64,000 bases of DNA, taken from Cytobacillus firmus. GTDB taxonomy: Bacteria > Bacillota > Bacilli > Bacillales > Cytobacillaceae. The translations under genes were made by a program, and so were the position numbers. Positions 25,735-34,482 of the stretch are shown here, one piece after another. The notes beneath the pieces are model-generated. The model was not told where the DNA came from. It worked only from the letters and a program-made list of their open reading frames with translations, and searched no databases. Location: the NCBI RefSeq assembly GCF_023657595.1, contig NZ_CP098323.1:2938001-3002000 (forward strand), written 5' to 3'. The first letter of the stretch is position 1. Each line of letters opens with the position of its first letter.

Positions 25735-27125
25735 AGACGCTCTACCGGAAATTTATTGCAGCTACACTTGTGATTTTAGCCATTAGTATCCTGCTTTCCT
25801 TCTTTTTAACCAACTGGGTCTATATGGCTTCTACAAAAGGAAAAATCGACAGACACAATGTCGTGATTGCAGAGGAAATCGCGAATGGCCTCGAACAAAT
25901 GCATTCCTCCGGTTCCACGTATGAAACGTACTTAAATTCGATGAGCAAGCTCGGCTATCAGCTCTATATCGTGAGTGAGTCCGGAGATGGAGAATTCTTC
26001 GGGCAGCCTTTCAATAAAACAGATCTGCCTGAAGAAGCTGAAAAGGTACTCACTGATCAGAAAGTGTATCATGGGATGGATAGCTTTGCCGGCCAATTTC
26101 TGATGATGGGCCATTTTTCAAACGACCTTGAAAATACGGTCGGCGTCCCTTTTACCATGGACAACCAGAATTACGGGCTATTTCTCCGTCCCGATAATAA
26201 GCTGCTTTTCTCGGACATTCACATGATCTTCGCGTGGTTCTTTGTCGCTATTGCCGTTGTCAGCATTACCGGGGTGATCTGGTTCGCCAAGCATCTGATC
26301 AAGCCGATTACGAAGCTGACGGAGGCGACCAAGGAAATTACCCGGGAGAATTTCAACTTCCCGTTGAATATTGAACGAAGGGATGAAATTGGACAGCTCG
26401 CGGAAAGCTTCAGCCGCATGCAGGATCAGCTGCAGCACAATGATGAGGCCCGCAAGTCATTCATCAACAATGTGTCCCATGACTTTCAATCGCCTCTTAT
26501 GAATATTCAAGGGTATGCGGAACTTTTGCAGACACAGAAACTGTCAGATGAAGAACATTTCGAATATGTACAGATTATCGATCAGGAGTCAAAGCGGCTT
26601 TCCAATCTGACCAAACAGCTTCTGCTTTTGACTTCACTTGACCAGAAATCTTATCCGATGAAGCTTTCGGAGGTGAAACTGGACGAACAGATCAAGGAAA
26701 CCATCCGAAGACATCAATGGCGGCTGGAGGAAAAAGAAATCGAGATCTCCTACAAGCTCGCGCCCGTCAGTTTGAAGGGGGACCCGGAGCTTTTGGTGAA
26801 TATCTGGGACAACCTTCTGACAAATGCGATAAAATATAACTCGCATGGTGGCAGCATTCTGATCAGCCTGTCTCAAACCCAAACAGCAATTGAAGCTGTT
26901 TTTAAAGATACCGGGATTGGAATATCAGAGAATGCGATCAGCCAGATTTTTGAGCGCTTTTACCGGGTGGACTCGGCCAGGAAAAAAGATGGCACAGGAC
27001 TCGGGCTATCGATTGTAAAACAAATCATTGAGCTGCATAATGGGGAAATCAAGGCAGACAGCAAGGCTGGCGAAGGCACCACCTTTACCATTACATTTTT
27101 CAGGGAGAAACAACGGGAGGAATAA
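25731..27125 (+). CDS. HAMP-containing sensor histidine kinase
   Basis: 464 residues: membrane helix 1 (about 8-28), extracytoplasmic sensor region (about 30-160), membrane helix 2 (about 163-185), HAMP (about 186-240), HisKA with phospho-accepting His in NNVSHDFQSPL (about 249) and HATPase with N box NLLTNAIKYN, G1 DTGIGIS and G2 GTGLGLSIV. It would phosphorylate the adjacent response regulator. The ATGA overlap indicates coupled translation. Confidence 0.94.
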   Translation: MKTLYRKFIAATLVILAISILLSFFLTNWVYMASTKGKIDRHNVVIAEEIANGLEQMHSSGSTYETYLNSMSKLGYQLYIVSESGDGEFFGQPFNKTDLPEEAEKVLTDQKVYHGMDSFAGQFLMMGHFSNDLENTVGVPFTMDNQNYGLFLRPDNKLLFSDIHMIFAWFFVAIAVVSITGVIWFAKHLIKPITKLTEATKEITRENFNFPLNIERRDEIGQLAESFSRMQDQLQHNDEARKSFINNVSHDFQSPLMNIQGYAELLQTQKLSDEEHFEYVQIIDQESKRLSNLTKQLLLLTSLDQKSYPMKLSEVKLDEQIKETIRRHQWRLEEKEIEISYKLAPVSLKGDPELLVNIWDNLLTNAIKYNSHGGSILISLSQTQTAIEAVFKDTGIGISENAISQIFERFYRVDSARKKDGTGLGLSIVKQIIELHNGEIKADSKAGEGTTFTITFFREKQREE

Positions 27126-27130
27126 ACATT

Positions 27131-27529
27131 ATGGAACAAAAATGGAGTATTAGATTAATAAGATTTGCAGCTATCTTTGGCATTATCGGAACCTACCTTG
27201 GGTCGCATATGTCCGGGCAGATGGATTATTCGTTAAGGCCCATTCATGCCCACATCCTGCTGGTAGGATGGCTTTCCGTCTTTGCCTGGGGAATCTTTTA
27301 TAAAGTCTACCGCGTAAAATATAAAAAGCTCGTATCCATTCACAGCATCCTTGGAATGGCAGGAGCACTTGGTCTGACTATCGGCATGTGGATGTATACT
27401 TTAAATCCGTTTAATTTAGGAGATACCTTTGTTCTGGTCTTCTTTATTGTCGGCGGAACCCTGCTGTTGTTTGCCTTTGCACTTTTTGTGGCGATTACCT
27501 TTTTAACTGAAAAAACATCGGAACAGTAA
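27131..27529 (+). CDS. Small four-helix membrane protein with conserved His residues
   Basis: 132 residues with four hydrophobic helices. GSHMSG (about 24-29) and RPIHAHILLVGWLSVFAWG (about 36-54) place His residues near membrane faces, a pattern reminiscent of haem-copper oxidase subunit I-like and NnrS-like proteins. Redox or haem binding is inference only. It starts 5 bp after the kinase stop and ends before a strong terminator, so it is the last gene of the MMPL/two-component unit. Confidence 0.75.
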   Translation: MEQKWSIRLIRFAAIFGIIGTYLGSHMSGQMDYSLRPIHAHILLVGWLSVFAWGIFYKVYRVKYKKLVSIHSILGMAGALGLTIGMWMYTLNPFNLGDTFVLVFFIVGGTLLLFAFALFVAITFLTEKTSEQ

Positions 27530-27534
27530 ATTAT

Positions 27535-27577
27535 AAAAGCAATGCAATCCTCTTTTGGAGGCTGCATTGCTTTTTTA
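27535..27577 (+). terminator. Rho-independent terminator
   Basis: AAAGCAATGCA...CCTC / GGAGG.TGCATTGCTTT with a TTTT loop and a following T-run closes the MMPL/two-component unit. Confidence 0.9.
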
Positions 27578-27613
27578 AAATGATAAGAAAGGAGAAATTT
27601 TAACTTTGAGAAC

Positions 27614-27680
27614 TGTCTAGCGCAAGCAGCCTGCCCCCCCTCGAGGTGTCGGAGGTGACCAAGGCGCTTGCGCTTTTCTT
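27614..27680 (+). repeat. Short dispersed intergenic hairpin element
   Basis: AGCGCAAGC (27619-27627) and GCTTGCGCT (27666-27674) enclose CCCCCCTCGAGGTGTCGGAGG and are followed by TTTTCTT. The 5' TCTAGC and central CTCGAGG match the element at 16957-17070 read on its minus strand. It could also act as a second terminator. Confidence 0.55.
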
Positions 27681-27683
27681 TAG

Positions 27684-28049
27684 TCAGCCTTGCTGCAATG
27701 AATTCCAATAGGCTTTAGCTTCCGCTTCCAAAACTTTTAATCTCTTATAATAGTCAGGAAACTCGTTAAGATGTGCCAGTGCAATTTTCCCTGTAAGAAG
27801 CGGATCATCTCCAGTAACATTAGTCTCCCTTGATCGTTTTCCATGTTCCAGTTCTGTATTGACACCCATCCAGAATTCATTCAAATCAAACTGTGTTTTC
27901 GTAAAATCGATTCCCAATAGCAGTGCAATGGCTGCGGCCTCTTCTTTGGAAAATCCTTCCATTTGTCTGCTGGTATTTGGAAAAGACTGATGATTCACAT
28001 GTCCTCTGCCTAAGTGATACCCGTAAGGATTATAAGAGTAATACAACAA
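27684..28049 (-). CDS. DUF5661 family hypothetical protein
   Basis: The 121-residue product has a Tyr/Gly-rich N-terminus (YSYNPYGYHLGRGH) and a conserved core: FSKEEAAAIALLLGIDF, GVNTELEHGKRSRETNVT, DPLLTGKIALAHLNEFPDYY. Function is unknown. The start is one of two consecutive TTG codons behind GAGGTG. It is on the strand of the ars operon but separated from it by a terminator, so it is probably independent. Confidence 0.72.
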   Translation of the reverse strand: MLYYSYNPYGYHLGRGHVNHQSFPNTSRQMEGFSKEEAAAIALLLGIDFTKTQFDLNEFWMGVNTELEHGKRSRETNVTGDDPLLTGKIALAHLNEFPDYYKRLKVLEAEAKAYWNSLQQG

Positions 28050-28123
28050 CTTTCACCTCTCATTGCCAGATACCATAATGTATGTGAATGATTTTTTTAG
28101 GAGCATGGACTTGAACAAAATTA

Positions 28124-28145
28124 AAAAGGGCCCAAAAGGCCCTTT
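28124..28145 (-). terminator. Terminator of the ars-HesB operon
   Basis: AAAGGGCC / GGCCCTTT around CAAAA starts 2 nt beyond the HesB-like stop codon and is followed by TTTTTAA on the minus strand. Confidence 0.85.
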
Positions 28146-28146
28146 C

Positions 28147-28425
28147 CTAACAGCATCTTCCTGTATTACCGATCATCGAGATCCCGCTTCCGTTACCGCT
28201 CCGCTCTAAAACAAGATCTTCGGTGTTTGGTTCAATAATCGGGTCGATTGCTACTTTGATTTCATTGATTGTGACAATAATATCATCTGCTTCCGGCTCA
28301 TCCAGAGCCAGTCCTATTCTTGGCTGTCCTCAGCCATAGCCTTCAAAAAAGATGCGGACGCTGCCGGCATTTTGTTCTTCCAGCATTTTTCTTAATTCAT
28401 CACGCGCATTGTCTGTGATTTTCAT
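28147..28425 (-). CDS. HesB-like selenoprotein with in-frame UGA (TIGR01911 type)
   Basis: ATG at 28425 follows AAGGGGG by 7 nt. The 93-codon frame runs to TAG at 28147 with one internal TGA at 28332-28330 (codon 32), inside FFEGYG-U-GQPRIGLALDEP. In HesB-like relatives this position is a conserved Cys that binds iron or iron-sulfur. The end NTGRCC is also typical. From 19 nt after the UGA, CUGGCUC pairs with GAGCCGG over 7 bp around UGGAU, so the G-containing loop lies 26-30 nt from the UGA as in bacterial SECIS elements. Reading past UGA as selenocysteine is the best explanation; a nonsense mutation is the alternative. It is 37 bp after arsC. Confidence 0.8.
28293..28311 (-). promoter_or_regulatory. 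Putative bacterial SECIS hairpin
   Basis: Minus-strand arms CUGGCUC (28311-28305) and GAGCCGG (28299-28293) with loop UGGAU lie inside the HesB-like coding sequence just after the UGA. Loop distance and the G residues fit the bacterial SECIS consensus; SelB recognition is inferred. Confidence 0.6.
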
Positions 28426-28462
28426 GCCTGTTCCCCCTTTTAGATGTTTTCAAGTATATTAT

Positions 28463-28882
28463 TTACTTTCCTGTTTCGGCAAATGTTTTAATCCGAGCGC
28501 CGATTTCATCCCGTACACGCTGAAAGAAAGCCCATTTTTCTTCTTCTGTTCCTTCTGCTTTCGCAGGGTCATCAAATCCCCAATGCTCGCGTTTTACATG
28601 TGGAGGTGTCATCGGGCATTTATCAGCTGCATCGCCGCAAAGTGTGACAACCAAATCGGCATTATTGAGGATTTCAGGATCAATGATATCAGAAGTCTGT
28701 TTGGAGATGTCAATCCCAGCTTCCTTCATTGCTTTTACAGCGTTCGGATTCAAGCCATGTGCTTCAATCCCTGCACTATAAACATTCCATTCTTCACCTA
28801 AATGCTGTTTTGCCCATCCTTCTGCCATCTGGCTGCGGCATGAGTTGCCTGTGCATAGAAAGTAGATCGTTTTTTTAGTCAT
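28463..28882 (-). CDS. arsC: Arsenate reductase, thioredoxin-coupled
   Basis: The 139-residue enzyme has the LMW phosphatase-type loop CTGNSCRS (Cys10 nucleophile) and the redox pair Cys82 and Cys89 in [11 protein letters not shown], characteristic of the Staphylococcus/Bacillus ArsC class. It reduces arsenate to arsenite in the cytosol, using thioredoxin. It follows arsB by 16 bp and precedes the HesB-like selenoprotein. Confidence 0.95.
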   Translation of the reverse strand: MTKKTIYFLCTGNSCRSQMAEGWAKQHLGEEWNVYSAGIEAHGLNPNAVKAMKEAGIDISKQTSDIIDPEILNNADLVVTLCGDAADKCPMTPPHVKREHWGFDDPAKAEGTEEEKWAFFQRVRDEIGARIKTFAETGK

Positions 28883-28898
28883 ATTGAGATTCTCCTTT

Positions 28899-30194
28899 TT
28901 AGATAATCATTAGCCAAATGTACAATCCGGTTAATGTGATAAACAGTGTTGGGACCGTTAGTATGATCCCTGTTTTAAAGTACGTTCCCCATGAGATTTT
29001 AACTCCCTTCAGGGACAATACATGAAGCCACAGCAAAGTTGCGAGGGATCCAATCGGCGTGATCTTCGGGCCTAAATCCGATCCAATCACGTTCGCATAG
29101 ATAAGGGCTTCACGGATGATTCCGCTTGTATCGGTTTCAGCAATGGCCAAAGCGTCAATCATAACGGTTGGCATATTGTTCATGACAGAAGAAAGGATGG
29201 CTGCAATGAATCCCATTCCGATTGTTGCTGCAAATAGTCCCTGGTCAGCTGTCATTTGAATTAAATCTTCCAAAACATTTGTAAGACCAGCGTTTCTAAG
29301 TCCGTAAACCACTACATACATGCCAATCGAAAAGAATACGATAGCCCAAGGTGCACCCTTGATGACCGTGCGCGTATTCACGGCTGGGCTTCTCCGCGCC
29401 ATGATCAGAAAGAACAACGTTACAATGCCTGCGATGAATGAGACTGGGACACCAATCCACTCACTGGCAAAATAGCCTATTAATAAGATTCCTAAAACAA
29501 GCCAGGACAATCGGAACATTTTGCTGTCTTTAACTGCTTCTGCTGGTTTTTTCAAATGAGATAAATCATAATTCTTTGGTATGCTTTTTCTAAAGTATAA
29601 GAATAAAACCAAAATGCTGGCACCCAGTGAAAAGAAGTTCGGAATAATCATGCGGGACGCATATTCCACAAAGCCGATGCCAAAAAAATCAGCGGAAACG
29701 ATGTTGACCAGGTTGCTGACAACCAATGGCAAAGACGTTGTATCTGCAATAAATCCACTTGCGATAATAAACGGAAAAACCAATTTTTCTTCAAATTGAA
29801 GGTTTCTCACCATCGCAAGGACAATTGGCGTGAGAATGAGTGCCGCTCCATCATTCGCAAAGAATGCTGCGACAACCGCTCCCAAAATGGAAACATAAAT
29901 GAACATCTTCACTCCGCTGCCCTTAGCCGCTCTTGCCATATGTAAAGCGGCCCATTCGAAAAACCCGATTTCATCTAAAATCAGCGATATAATGATGATG
30001 GCAATAAAGGTTAATGTGGCATTCCAGACAATGGATGTAACATCTATAACATCATTGAAATCCACCACACCGGCTATTAAAGCGAGGATAGCTCCGCCGC
30101 ATGCGGACCAGCCGATGGACAGACCTTTTGGCTGCCAAATGACTAATATGAGGGTGACCAAGAAAATCACCGAAGCTAAAATTATTTGAGTCAA
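28899..30194 (-). CDS. arsB: Arsenite efflux membrane protein ArsB
   Basis: 431 residues with about 11-12 membrane helices of the ArsB/NhaD ion transporter superfamily. Conserved segments are [24 protein letters not shown] (about 113-136), [24 protein letters not shown] (about 152-175) and [12 protein letters not shown] (about 344-355). It extrudes arsenite, which ArsC produces. It is 14 bp after arsR in the operon. Confidence 0.95.
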   Translation of the reverse strand: MTQIILASVIFLVTLILVIWQPKGLSIGWSACGGAILALIAGVVDFNDVIDVTSIVWNATLTFIAIIIISLILDEIGFFEWAALHMARAAKGSGVKMFIYVSILGAVVAAFFANDGAALILTPIVLAMVRNLQFEEKLVFPFIIASGFIADTTSLPLVVSNLVNIVSADFFGIGFVEYASRMIIPNFFSLGASILVLFLYFRKSIPKNYDLSHLKKPAEAVKDSKMFRLSWLVLGILLIGYFASEWIGVPVSFIAGIVTLFFLIMARRSPAVNTRTVIKGAPWAIVFFSIGMYVVVYGLRNAGLTNVLEDLIQMTADQGLFAATIGMGFIAAILSSVMNNMPTVMIDALAIAETDTSGIIREALIYANVIGSDLGPKITPIGSLATLLWLHVLSLKGVKISWGTYFKTGIILTVPTLFITLTGLYIWLMII

Positions 30195-30208
30195 TGTGTT
30201 CCCCCCTC

Positions 30209-30553
30209 TTACTCACAGGAACTTCGCAATCCCTGCTCTTCCAATTCTGTTAATAAACAATCCTGGCTTGGAAGGTGATCAAGCACATTCTGAACCAGCG
30301 GGTAATAGTCACTTTCCTGATTCAATGAATAAATAATCCACTGACCCCTCCTGTTTTCCCTGACCACACCTGCATCTTTTAGTTTCCGAAGATGCTGGCT
30401 AATGGCTGGCTGGCTCATTTTAAAAATCTCCACAAATTCACATACACAGCAATCATGGTTATTTAATAGCTTCACCATTGTGAGCCGTGTTTTATCGCCT
30501 AATAATTTTAAAATGGATGCTGCCTTGCCGATTTCGACTGTGGATTCTATCAT
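30209..30553 (-). CDS. arsR: Arsenic-responsive repressor ArsR
   Basis: The 114-residue protein has a winged helix with the As(III)-binding motif DCCVCEF (about 33-39) directly before the recognition helix [14 protein letters not shown]. Cys residues near the C-terminus (DCLL, SSCE) may add ligands. Arsenite binding releases it from DNA. ATG at 30553 has GGAGGTG 8 nt upstream; the longer start at 30577 has no site. A perfect 20-bp palindrome lies just upstream. Confidence 0.93.
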   Translation of the reverse strand: MIESTVEIGKAASILKLLGDKTRLTMVKLLNNHDCCVCEFVEIFKMSQPAISQHLRKLKDAGVVRENRRGQWIIYSLNQESDYYPLVQNVLDHLPSQDCLLTELEEQGLRSSCE

Positions 30554-30593
30554 GATCTCATCACCTCCGCTTTGCACATATTAATATATAATG

Positions 30594-30613
30594 ATTTGCT
30601 TATATAAGCAAAT
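30594..30613. promoter_or_regulatory. ArsR operator, perfect 20-bp palindrome
   Basis: ATTTGCTTATATAAGCAAAT is its own reverse complement and sits 41 bp upstream of arsR. AT-rich dyads in this position are the usual binding sites of ArsR in Firmicutes. Confidence 0.75.
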
Positions 30614-30993
30614 GGTTTTTTTCATATTTACAATAACTTTACATATAGTTTGCTTTTTTATTTTAGCAGTATTCGTTTGGTTTGCCTGTTTTGAAAAAGG
30701 AGAAGTTTACTTGTGTGGCTGCCTTACTTCATGCACTTTCAGACAGGGACTGCTCACGGGAGGTGCGGGGCCACTCTCCATTCATTCGGACAGGGAAGGA
30801 AGATATCCGGGAGTTCCTGTTCGAACCTTGTTTATCTTCGGACTGACAATCCGGAAATCCTAGTGTTCCTGTCCGAACTTTGTCCAGCTTCGGACTAACA
30901 ATCCGGAAATCTGAGTTATCCTAATCTGGCAGCCCACCGAACATATAGAAAAACCCGACAAAAAAACGGCTATACTAATAGCCGCACTTCTAT
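30614..30993. other. Intergenic region between the ars operon and the acetyltransferase gene
   Basis: Plus-strand frames here (around 30591-30898) overlap the 51-bp repeat relics and have no ribosome sites, so I treat them as non-coding. Besides two repeat copies at 30817-30918 I see no RNA gene. The hairpin GCCGTTTTTT.../...GCCG near 30965-30985 may help end the acetyltransferase transcript. Confidence 0.5.
30817..30918. repeat. Two diverged copies of the 51-bp dyad repeat
   Basis: The units contain GTTCGAA-N11-TTCGGAC and GTCCGAA-N11-TTCGGAC, each followed by AATCCGGAAATC. The N11 dyad is kept although the remainder differs from the arrays at 1-560 and 39420-40440. Confidence 0.75.
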
Positions 30994-31491
30994 TTAAAGG
31001 AGTTTTTCCATAGCCATCACATCAACAAATTCTCCATCCAAAACACCCTGATTTTGAAATATGCCAACTTCGCGATACCCCATTTTTTTATAGAGTCCCT
31101 GTCCCAGGCCATTAAACGGAAAAGTAAACAAAACCAGCTTATGGAACTTGTTTTCTCTTGCTTTCTTTTCGAGGGCAGAAAGCAGCTTCCCGCCTGCCCC
31201 TTTGCCTCTGAATTCCCTGGAAATATAGACTGAGATATCTGCCACTCCATTATAAGCACAGCGGTTACTGTACCGATTCAGAGAAGCCCAGCCGATTACT
31301 TGACCCCCTTTTTCTGCGGCAAGCACACTAAATCGTCCCTGATGCTGGTCAAACCAGTCTGCCATATAGGAAAGATCTTTTTCCTCTGTTTCCAATGTAG
31401 CAATGCGGTCTTTTATTCCCTGATTATAAATCTCCATAATCTCTTCCAAATCTGTCTTCTTCGCTAAACGAACAACAGTCTCCCTGATCAT
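30994..31491 (-). CDS. GNAT acetyltransferase, ArsN1/phosphinothricin-acetyltransferase-like
   Basis: About 165 residues with a GNAT fold. It shows VRLAKKTDLEEIMEIYNQGI (N-terminus), LNRYSNRCAYNGVADISVYI (about 82-101), the acetyl-CoA motif RGKGAGGKLL and LYKKMGYREVGIF. This resembles Bacillus proteins annotated as arsinothricin-resistance acetyltransferase ArsN1. Such enzymes acetylate the amino group of phosphinothricin-like amino acids. ATG at 31491 has GCGGGG 7 nt upstream. It is the last gene of the MarR-controlled run, next to the ars operon. Substrate is inference. Confidence 0.82.
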   Translation of the reverse strand: MIRETVVRLAKKTDLEEIMEIYNQGIKDRIATLETEEKDLSYMADWFDQHQGRFSVLAAEKGGQVIGWASLNRYSNRCAYNGVADISVYISREFRGKGAGGKLLSALEKKARENKFHKLVLFTFPFNGLGQGLYKKMGYREVGIFQNQGVLDGEFVDVMAMEKLL

Positions 31492-31504
31492 TGCAGTTCC
31501 CCCG

Positions 31505-32752
31505 CTAATAAGATTCACAAATCTCTTTTTTTATGAAAGTGTTTAACCTCTTGGCTAAAACTGTCCAAATCGCAGCTAAAATAAGCAGTATGAACGAACC
31601 GCTCCAATATAAAAATGTAAAACCAGCTTCTAATTGGATTACTATGTAACTAATTGAAGGTCCTAAAGCTGCCCCTACATCTTGAAAGATGGTGTATACC
31701 GTAAGGAAAGAAACCACGTTTGCAGTTTTTGCTGTGTCCAGGGCAATTGTATCCAGAATGGTTGATAAAATAGTAGCACCGGCCATCACTAAAAGAGTAA
31801 CTGCTATCCAAAGCCATAATGGAAGTTTAGCAGATACCAAGCCAAAGACACCCCCTGCAAAAATCAGCGAAACAATAAAAATCGGCAGCCTCCCCGGCGC
31901 CCCATCAGACCAGTGCCCCACTGTTTTCCCCAGAAAGGGTTCCCATGTCCACCTTACCGCTTGGATTAGGCCAGATAAAAAAGTAACACTGACAACCACA
32001 TTCCATATTGATATACTCTCTCCGTAAAAATGTTCAATCAAGGAGCTCATTGTGGATGTCACTATTCCCTGATATAGCATGGCAAGGAGAAAGCCTGATA
32101 CAATAATCGCTGCTTTATATGCTGTCCTGCCAATGAAAGGCTTCTCTTCAGCCATTGTATCAATCTTTCCGGGTGTCTCCTCAACTTGATTAATTTTAGA
32201 ACTCAGCATTAGAGGAAGCCCCAACAGGGACAATAATCCAAATGCAATTGAAACCGTACTCAAGCCTATAATCGGAACGAGCAAGCCCCCAACCAGCATT
32301 CCGACCAGGCTTCCTGTACGGTAGAGCCCGTTATATAAACCCATAGAACTTCCACGCTTATTGTTTTCTGCATAAACAGCAACAACCGACAATCCTCCTA
32401 TCCGAAAAAATGACCAGGCAATTCCCCATAAAGCACGGAGGATTACCCAGGCCGCAAATCCTTCGAAAACACCATATCCTATCGTTGTGAATCCGCCTAA
32501 CAGGACAGCAATGATCAGGCCGGCCTTTAATGAAAGGTGTTTATATATCCAGCCTGCAATTGGATTAAAAGGCAATCGTATGAAACGGTTTATGGAAAGG
32601 AGCACACCCACTTGCCAAATAGATTCAAGCCCAGCAGTTTCCCAATAAATAGGCAAGGCAATATACAGCATGGAATCACCTAAGAGACTTAATGCTGTGA
32701 CGAAGGCGACTATTATAATTGGCTGTGAAGATAAGTGATTTTTAATAGTCAC
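31505..32752 (-). CDS. MFS efflux transporter
   Basis: The 415-residue protein has 12 predicted helices in two halves. A motif-A-like NRFIRLPFNPIAGWIYKHLSLKAG lies between helices 2 and 3 and a loop of about 20 charged residues divides the halves (about 195-215). It starts 22 bp after the small-protein gene and ends 13 bp before the acetyltransferase, which suggests it exports the acetylated or oxidised product. No family-specific substrate motif is visible. Confidence 0.9.
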   Translation of the reverse strand: MTIKNHLSSQPIIIVAFVTALSLLGDSMLYIALPIYWETAGLESIWQVGVLLSINRFIRLPFNPIAGWIYKHLSLKAGLIIAVLLGGFTTIGYGVFEGFAAWVILRALWGIAWSFFRIGGLSVVAVYAENNKRGSSMGLYNGLYRTGSLVGMLVGGLLVPIIGLSTVSIAFGLLSLLGLPLMLSSKINQVEETPGKIDTMAEEKPFIGRTAYKAAIIVSGFLLAMLYQGIVTSTMSSLIEHFYGESISIWNVVVSVTFLSGLIQAVRWTWEPFLGKTVGHWSDGAPGRLPIFIVSLIFAGGVFGLVSAKLPLWLWIAVTLLVMAGATILSTILDTIALDTAKTANVVSFLTVYTIFQDVGAALGPSISYIVIQLEAGFTFLYWSGSFILLILAAIWTVLAKRLNTFIKKEICESY

Positions 32753-32774
32753 CAGGATTCATCCTCTCCGGTTA

Positions 32775-32990
32775 TTAAAATTTATCATTCGAATGTTTAA
32801 TTAAATCCCGATAAGCCAAAATAAATTGTTCATACGTTTCCTGCCCCATTTCAATCTCCTGCAATCGAAACAGCCTTTCAAACGTTTTATCTTTTGCTTC
32901 CTCAACAGAACATCCGAAAGCATTCATAATTAATTTCATATAGGAAATAAAATATTCTTTCTTGAGTGCTCCGGCATGATTTATGGTCAT
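32775..32990 (-). CDS. Small hypothetical protein (71 aa) in the detoxification operon
   Basis: ATG at 32990 is 6 nt after AAAAGGTG. The protein is soluble and helical (INHAGALKKEYFISYMKLIM, CSVEEAKDKTFERLF, ETYEQFILAYRDL) with one Cys. I do not recognise it. Its place between flavoprotein and exporter genes, with gaps of about 40 and 22 bp, makes it part of the operon. Roles as a small carrier or regulator are only possibilities. Confidence 0.65.
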   Translation of the reverse strand: MTINHAGALKKEYFISYMKLIMNAFGCSVEEAKDKTFERLFRLQEIEMGQETYEQFILAYRDLIKHSNDKF

Positions 32991-33029
32991 TATAATCACC
33001 TTTTCAATTACATTTTAAGGAGCAGCGAA

Positions 33030-34406
33030 TCAATTACAGCAGGATGATGCAGACTCTTCAAAGGAACTTTTAAAATTAACGCTGCATACACCAGTTTCCG
33101 GCAGATCCAGCTCCACTTTTTCTGCAGCAGCGATATCACCGCTTAGATAAGCTGCCACTGACCTAACCTGCTCATAGCCTGTCGCCATCAAGAAGGTTGG
33201 AGCACGGCCATAACTTTTTGAACCCACAATATAAAAATTTCTCTCAGGCTGTCTTAATTCTTTTTCTCCATGGGGACGAACCGTACCGCAGCTATGAATA
33301 TTAGGATCAATTAATGGTGCCAATGCATCTGCACTTTCAGTTGCAGAATCGATGGAAGTACGAAGTTCACTTATGATAGAAAAATCCGGGCGGTTTCCTG
33401 TATTGACAATCATTTCATCGATTCCATACAGGCTTCTCATATTCCCGTTTTGGCTGCCTATTAACTCGATCCCCTTTTCCGTCGACTCTTTGACCAGCTG
33501 GATACGAAATGGGGTAACGGCCTTCACTTGCCCTTTATCGACCAATTGATGGATTCTGCTTCCGAGGCGCCCGCGTGCTGCAAGTGCATCTTTTTCTTCT
33601 CCTCCGTAAGCATCCTCAACCTGATTTCTTCTCATAATCCATAAAATCTCCGTTTCGGGATAAGACTCTTTCAAATCAGCTAAATCCAGCAAGGCATTAA
33701 TCGCTGAATGACCTCCGCCGACAACTGCAACTCGCTTATTCCGATAGCGCTGCTGCTCACTCCCTAATACATCGGGTATTCCATAAAATATCTTTTCCTT
33801 CAGTTCCTTCTCATCAGCCAGCCAAATTCCGCTTGATGAAGCCGGATTTGGATTACCCCAGGTACCTGCAGCATCAATTACTGCTCTCGATTCGAATGTT
33901 TTGTACTCTCCATTCTGCTCAGCATGGATAACAAAGGGACTGTTTTCCCGGTTTGCGGTTTTCATTTTATCGGTGTCTTTTCTGCCAACTGATAAAACTT
34001 TCGTATTAAGGTGAATGAAAGGCTTTATTTCAGGTAAGCTGGACAGCGGCTTTAGATAGTGTTCAACAAGTTCCTCTCCGGTAGGCAAAGCTTCCAATTG
34101 CGGCTGTACCCAGCCATTTGCGCTTAATAAACTGGCTGCAGCTTTATCAATATTGTATCGCCATGGTGAGAATAACCGAACATGTCCCCAGGTTTTAATA
34201 TTGGCTCCCGCTTGCTTGCCCGCTTCGAGCAAAATAAATGATTGCCCCCTGCTTGCCAGGTGTGCAGCAGCTGCCAGCCCAACAGGTCCGGCGCCAATTA
34301 TTGCTACAGGCAGCGCTTCAGCTTTCCCCTTGCTTTGTGAATTCTTTTCTAATTCGTTTTTCTTAGATGTGCAGCATCCTTTTACAAGATCATTTTGGTT
34401 AGTCAT
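33030..34406 (-). CDS. FAD/NAD(P)-binding flavoprotein with Cys-rich termini
   Basis: About 458 residues. The N-terminal GAGPVGLAAAAHLASRG binds FAD and the central VAVVGGGHSAINALLDLA binds NAD(P), the two-dinucleotide layout of flavin monooxygenases and reductases. AGTWGNPNPAS and YGRAPTFLMATGYEQVRS are conserved-looking. Both ends carry Cys pairs: GCC near residue 11 and SSCCN at the very end. Such pairs could bind As(III) or take part in thiol exchange. It is the first gene after the palindrome at 34446. ArsO-like monooxygenases occur in ars operons, but assignment is inference. Confidence 0.82.
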   Translation of the reverse strand: MTNQNDLVKGCCTSKKNELEKNSQSKGKAEALPVAIIGAGPVGLAAAAHLASRGQSFILLEAGKQAGANIKTWGHVRLFSPWRYNIDKAAASLLSANGWVQPQLEALPTGEELVEHYLKPLSSLPEIKPFIHLNTKVLSVGRKDTDKMKTANRENSPFVIHAEQNGEYKTFESRAVIDAAGTWGNPNPASSSGIWLADEKELKEKIFYGIPDVLGSEQQRYRNKRVAVVGGGHSAINALLDLADLKESYPETEILWIMRRNQVEDAYGGEEKDALAARGRLGSRIHQLVDKGQVKAVTPFRIQLVKESTEKGIELIGSQNGNMRSLYGIDEMIVNTGNRPDFSIISELRTSIDSATESADALAPLIDPNIHSCGTVRPHGEKELRQPERNFYIVGSKSYGRAPTFLMATGYEQVRSVAAYLSGDIAAAEKVELDLPETGVCSVNFKSSFEESASSCCN

Positions 34407-34445
34407 GCTTTCTCCTCTTTTCTTCAGATTTAGGTTGATTGATTT

Positions 34446-34464
34446 TACTTGCAAAATGCAAGTA
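34446..34464. promoter_or_regulatory. MarR-type operator 1
   Basis: TACTTGCAAAATGCAAGTA is a perfect dyad with 8-bp arms and a 3-bp centre, 40 bp upstream of the flavoprotein gene and just after the MarR gene. Confidence 0.7.
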
Positions 34465-34482
34465 TTACATCCAGGGGAATTT

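Noticed and set aside
28147-28425. Reading the HesB-like gene as a pseudogene because of its TGA
   Set aside because: TGA sits exactly at the catalytic Cys position, a SECIS-like hairpin follows, and the rest of the frame is intact. A nonsense mutation remains possible but is less likely.
30591-30898. Two plus-strand frames upstream of arsR
   Set aside because: They overlap the operator and repeat relics, have no ribosome site and look non-protein-like.
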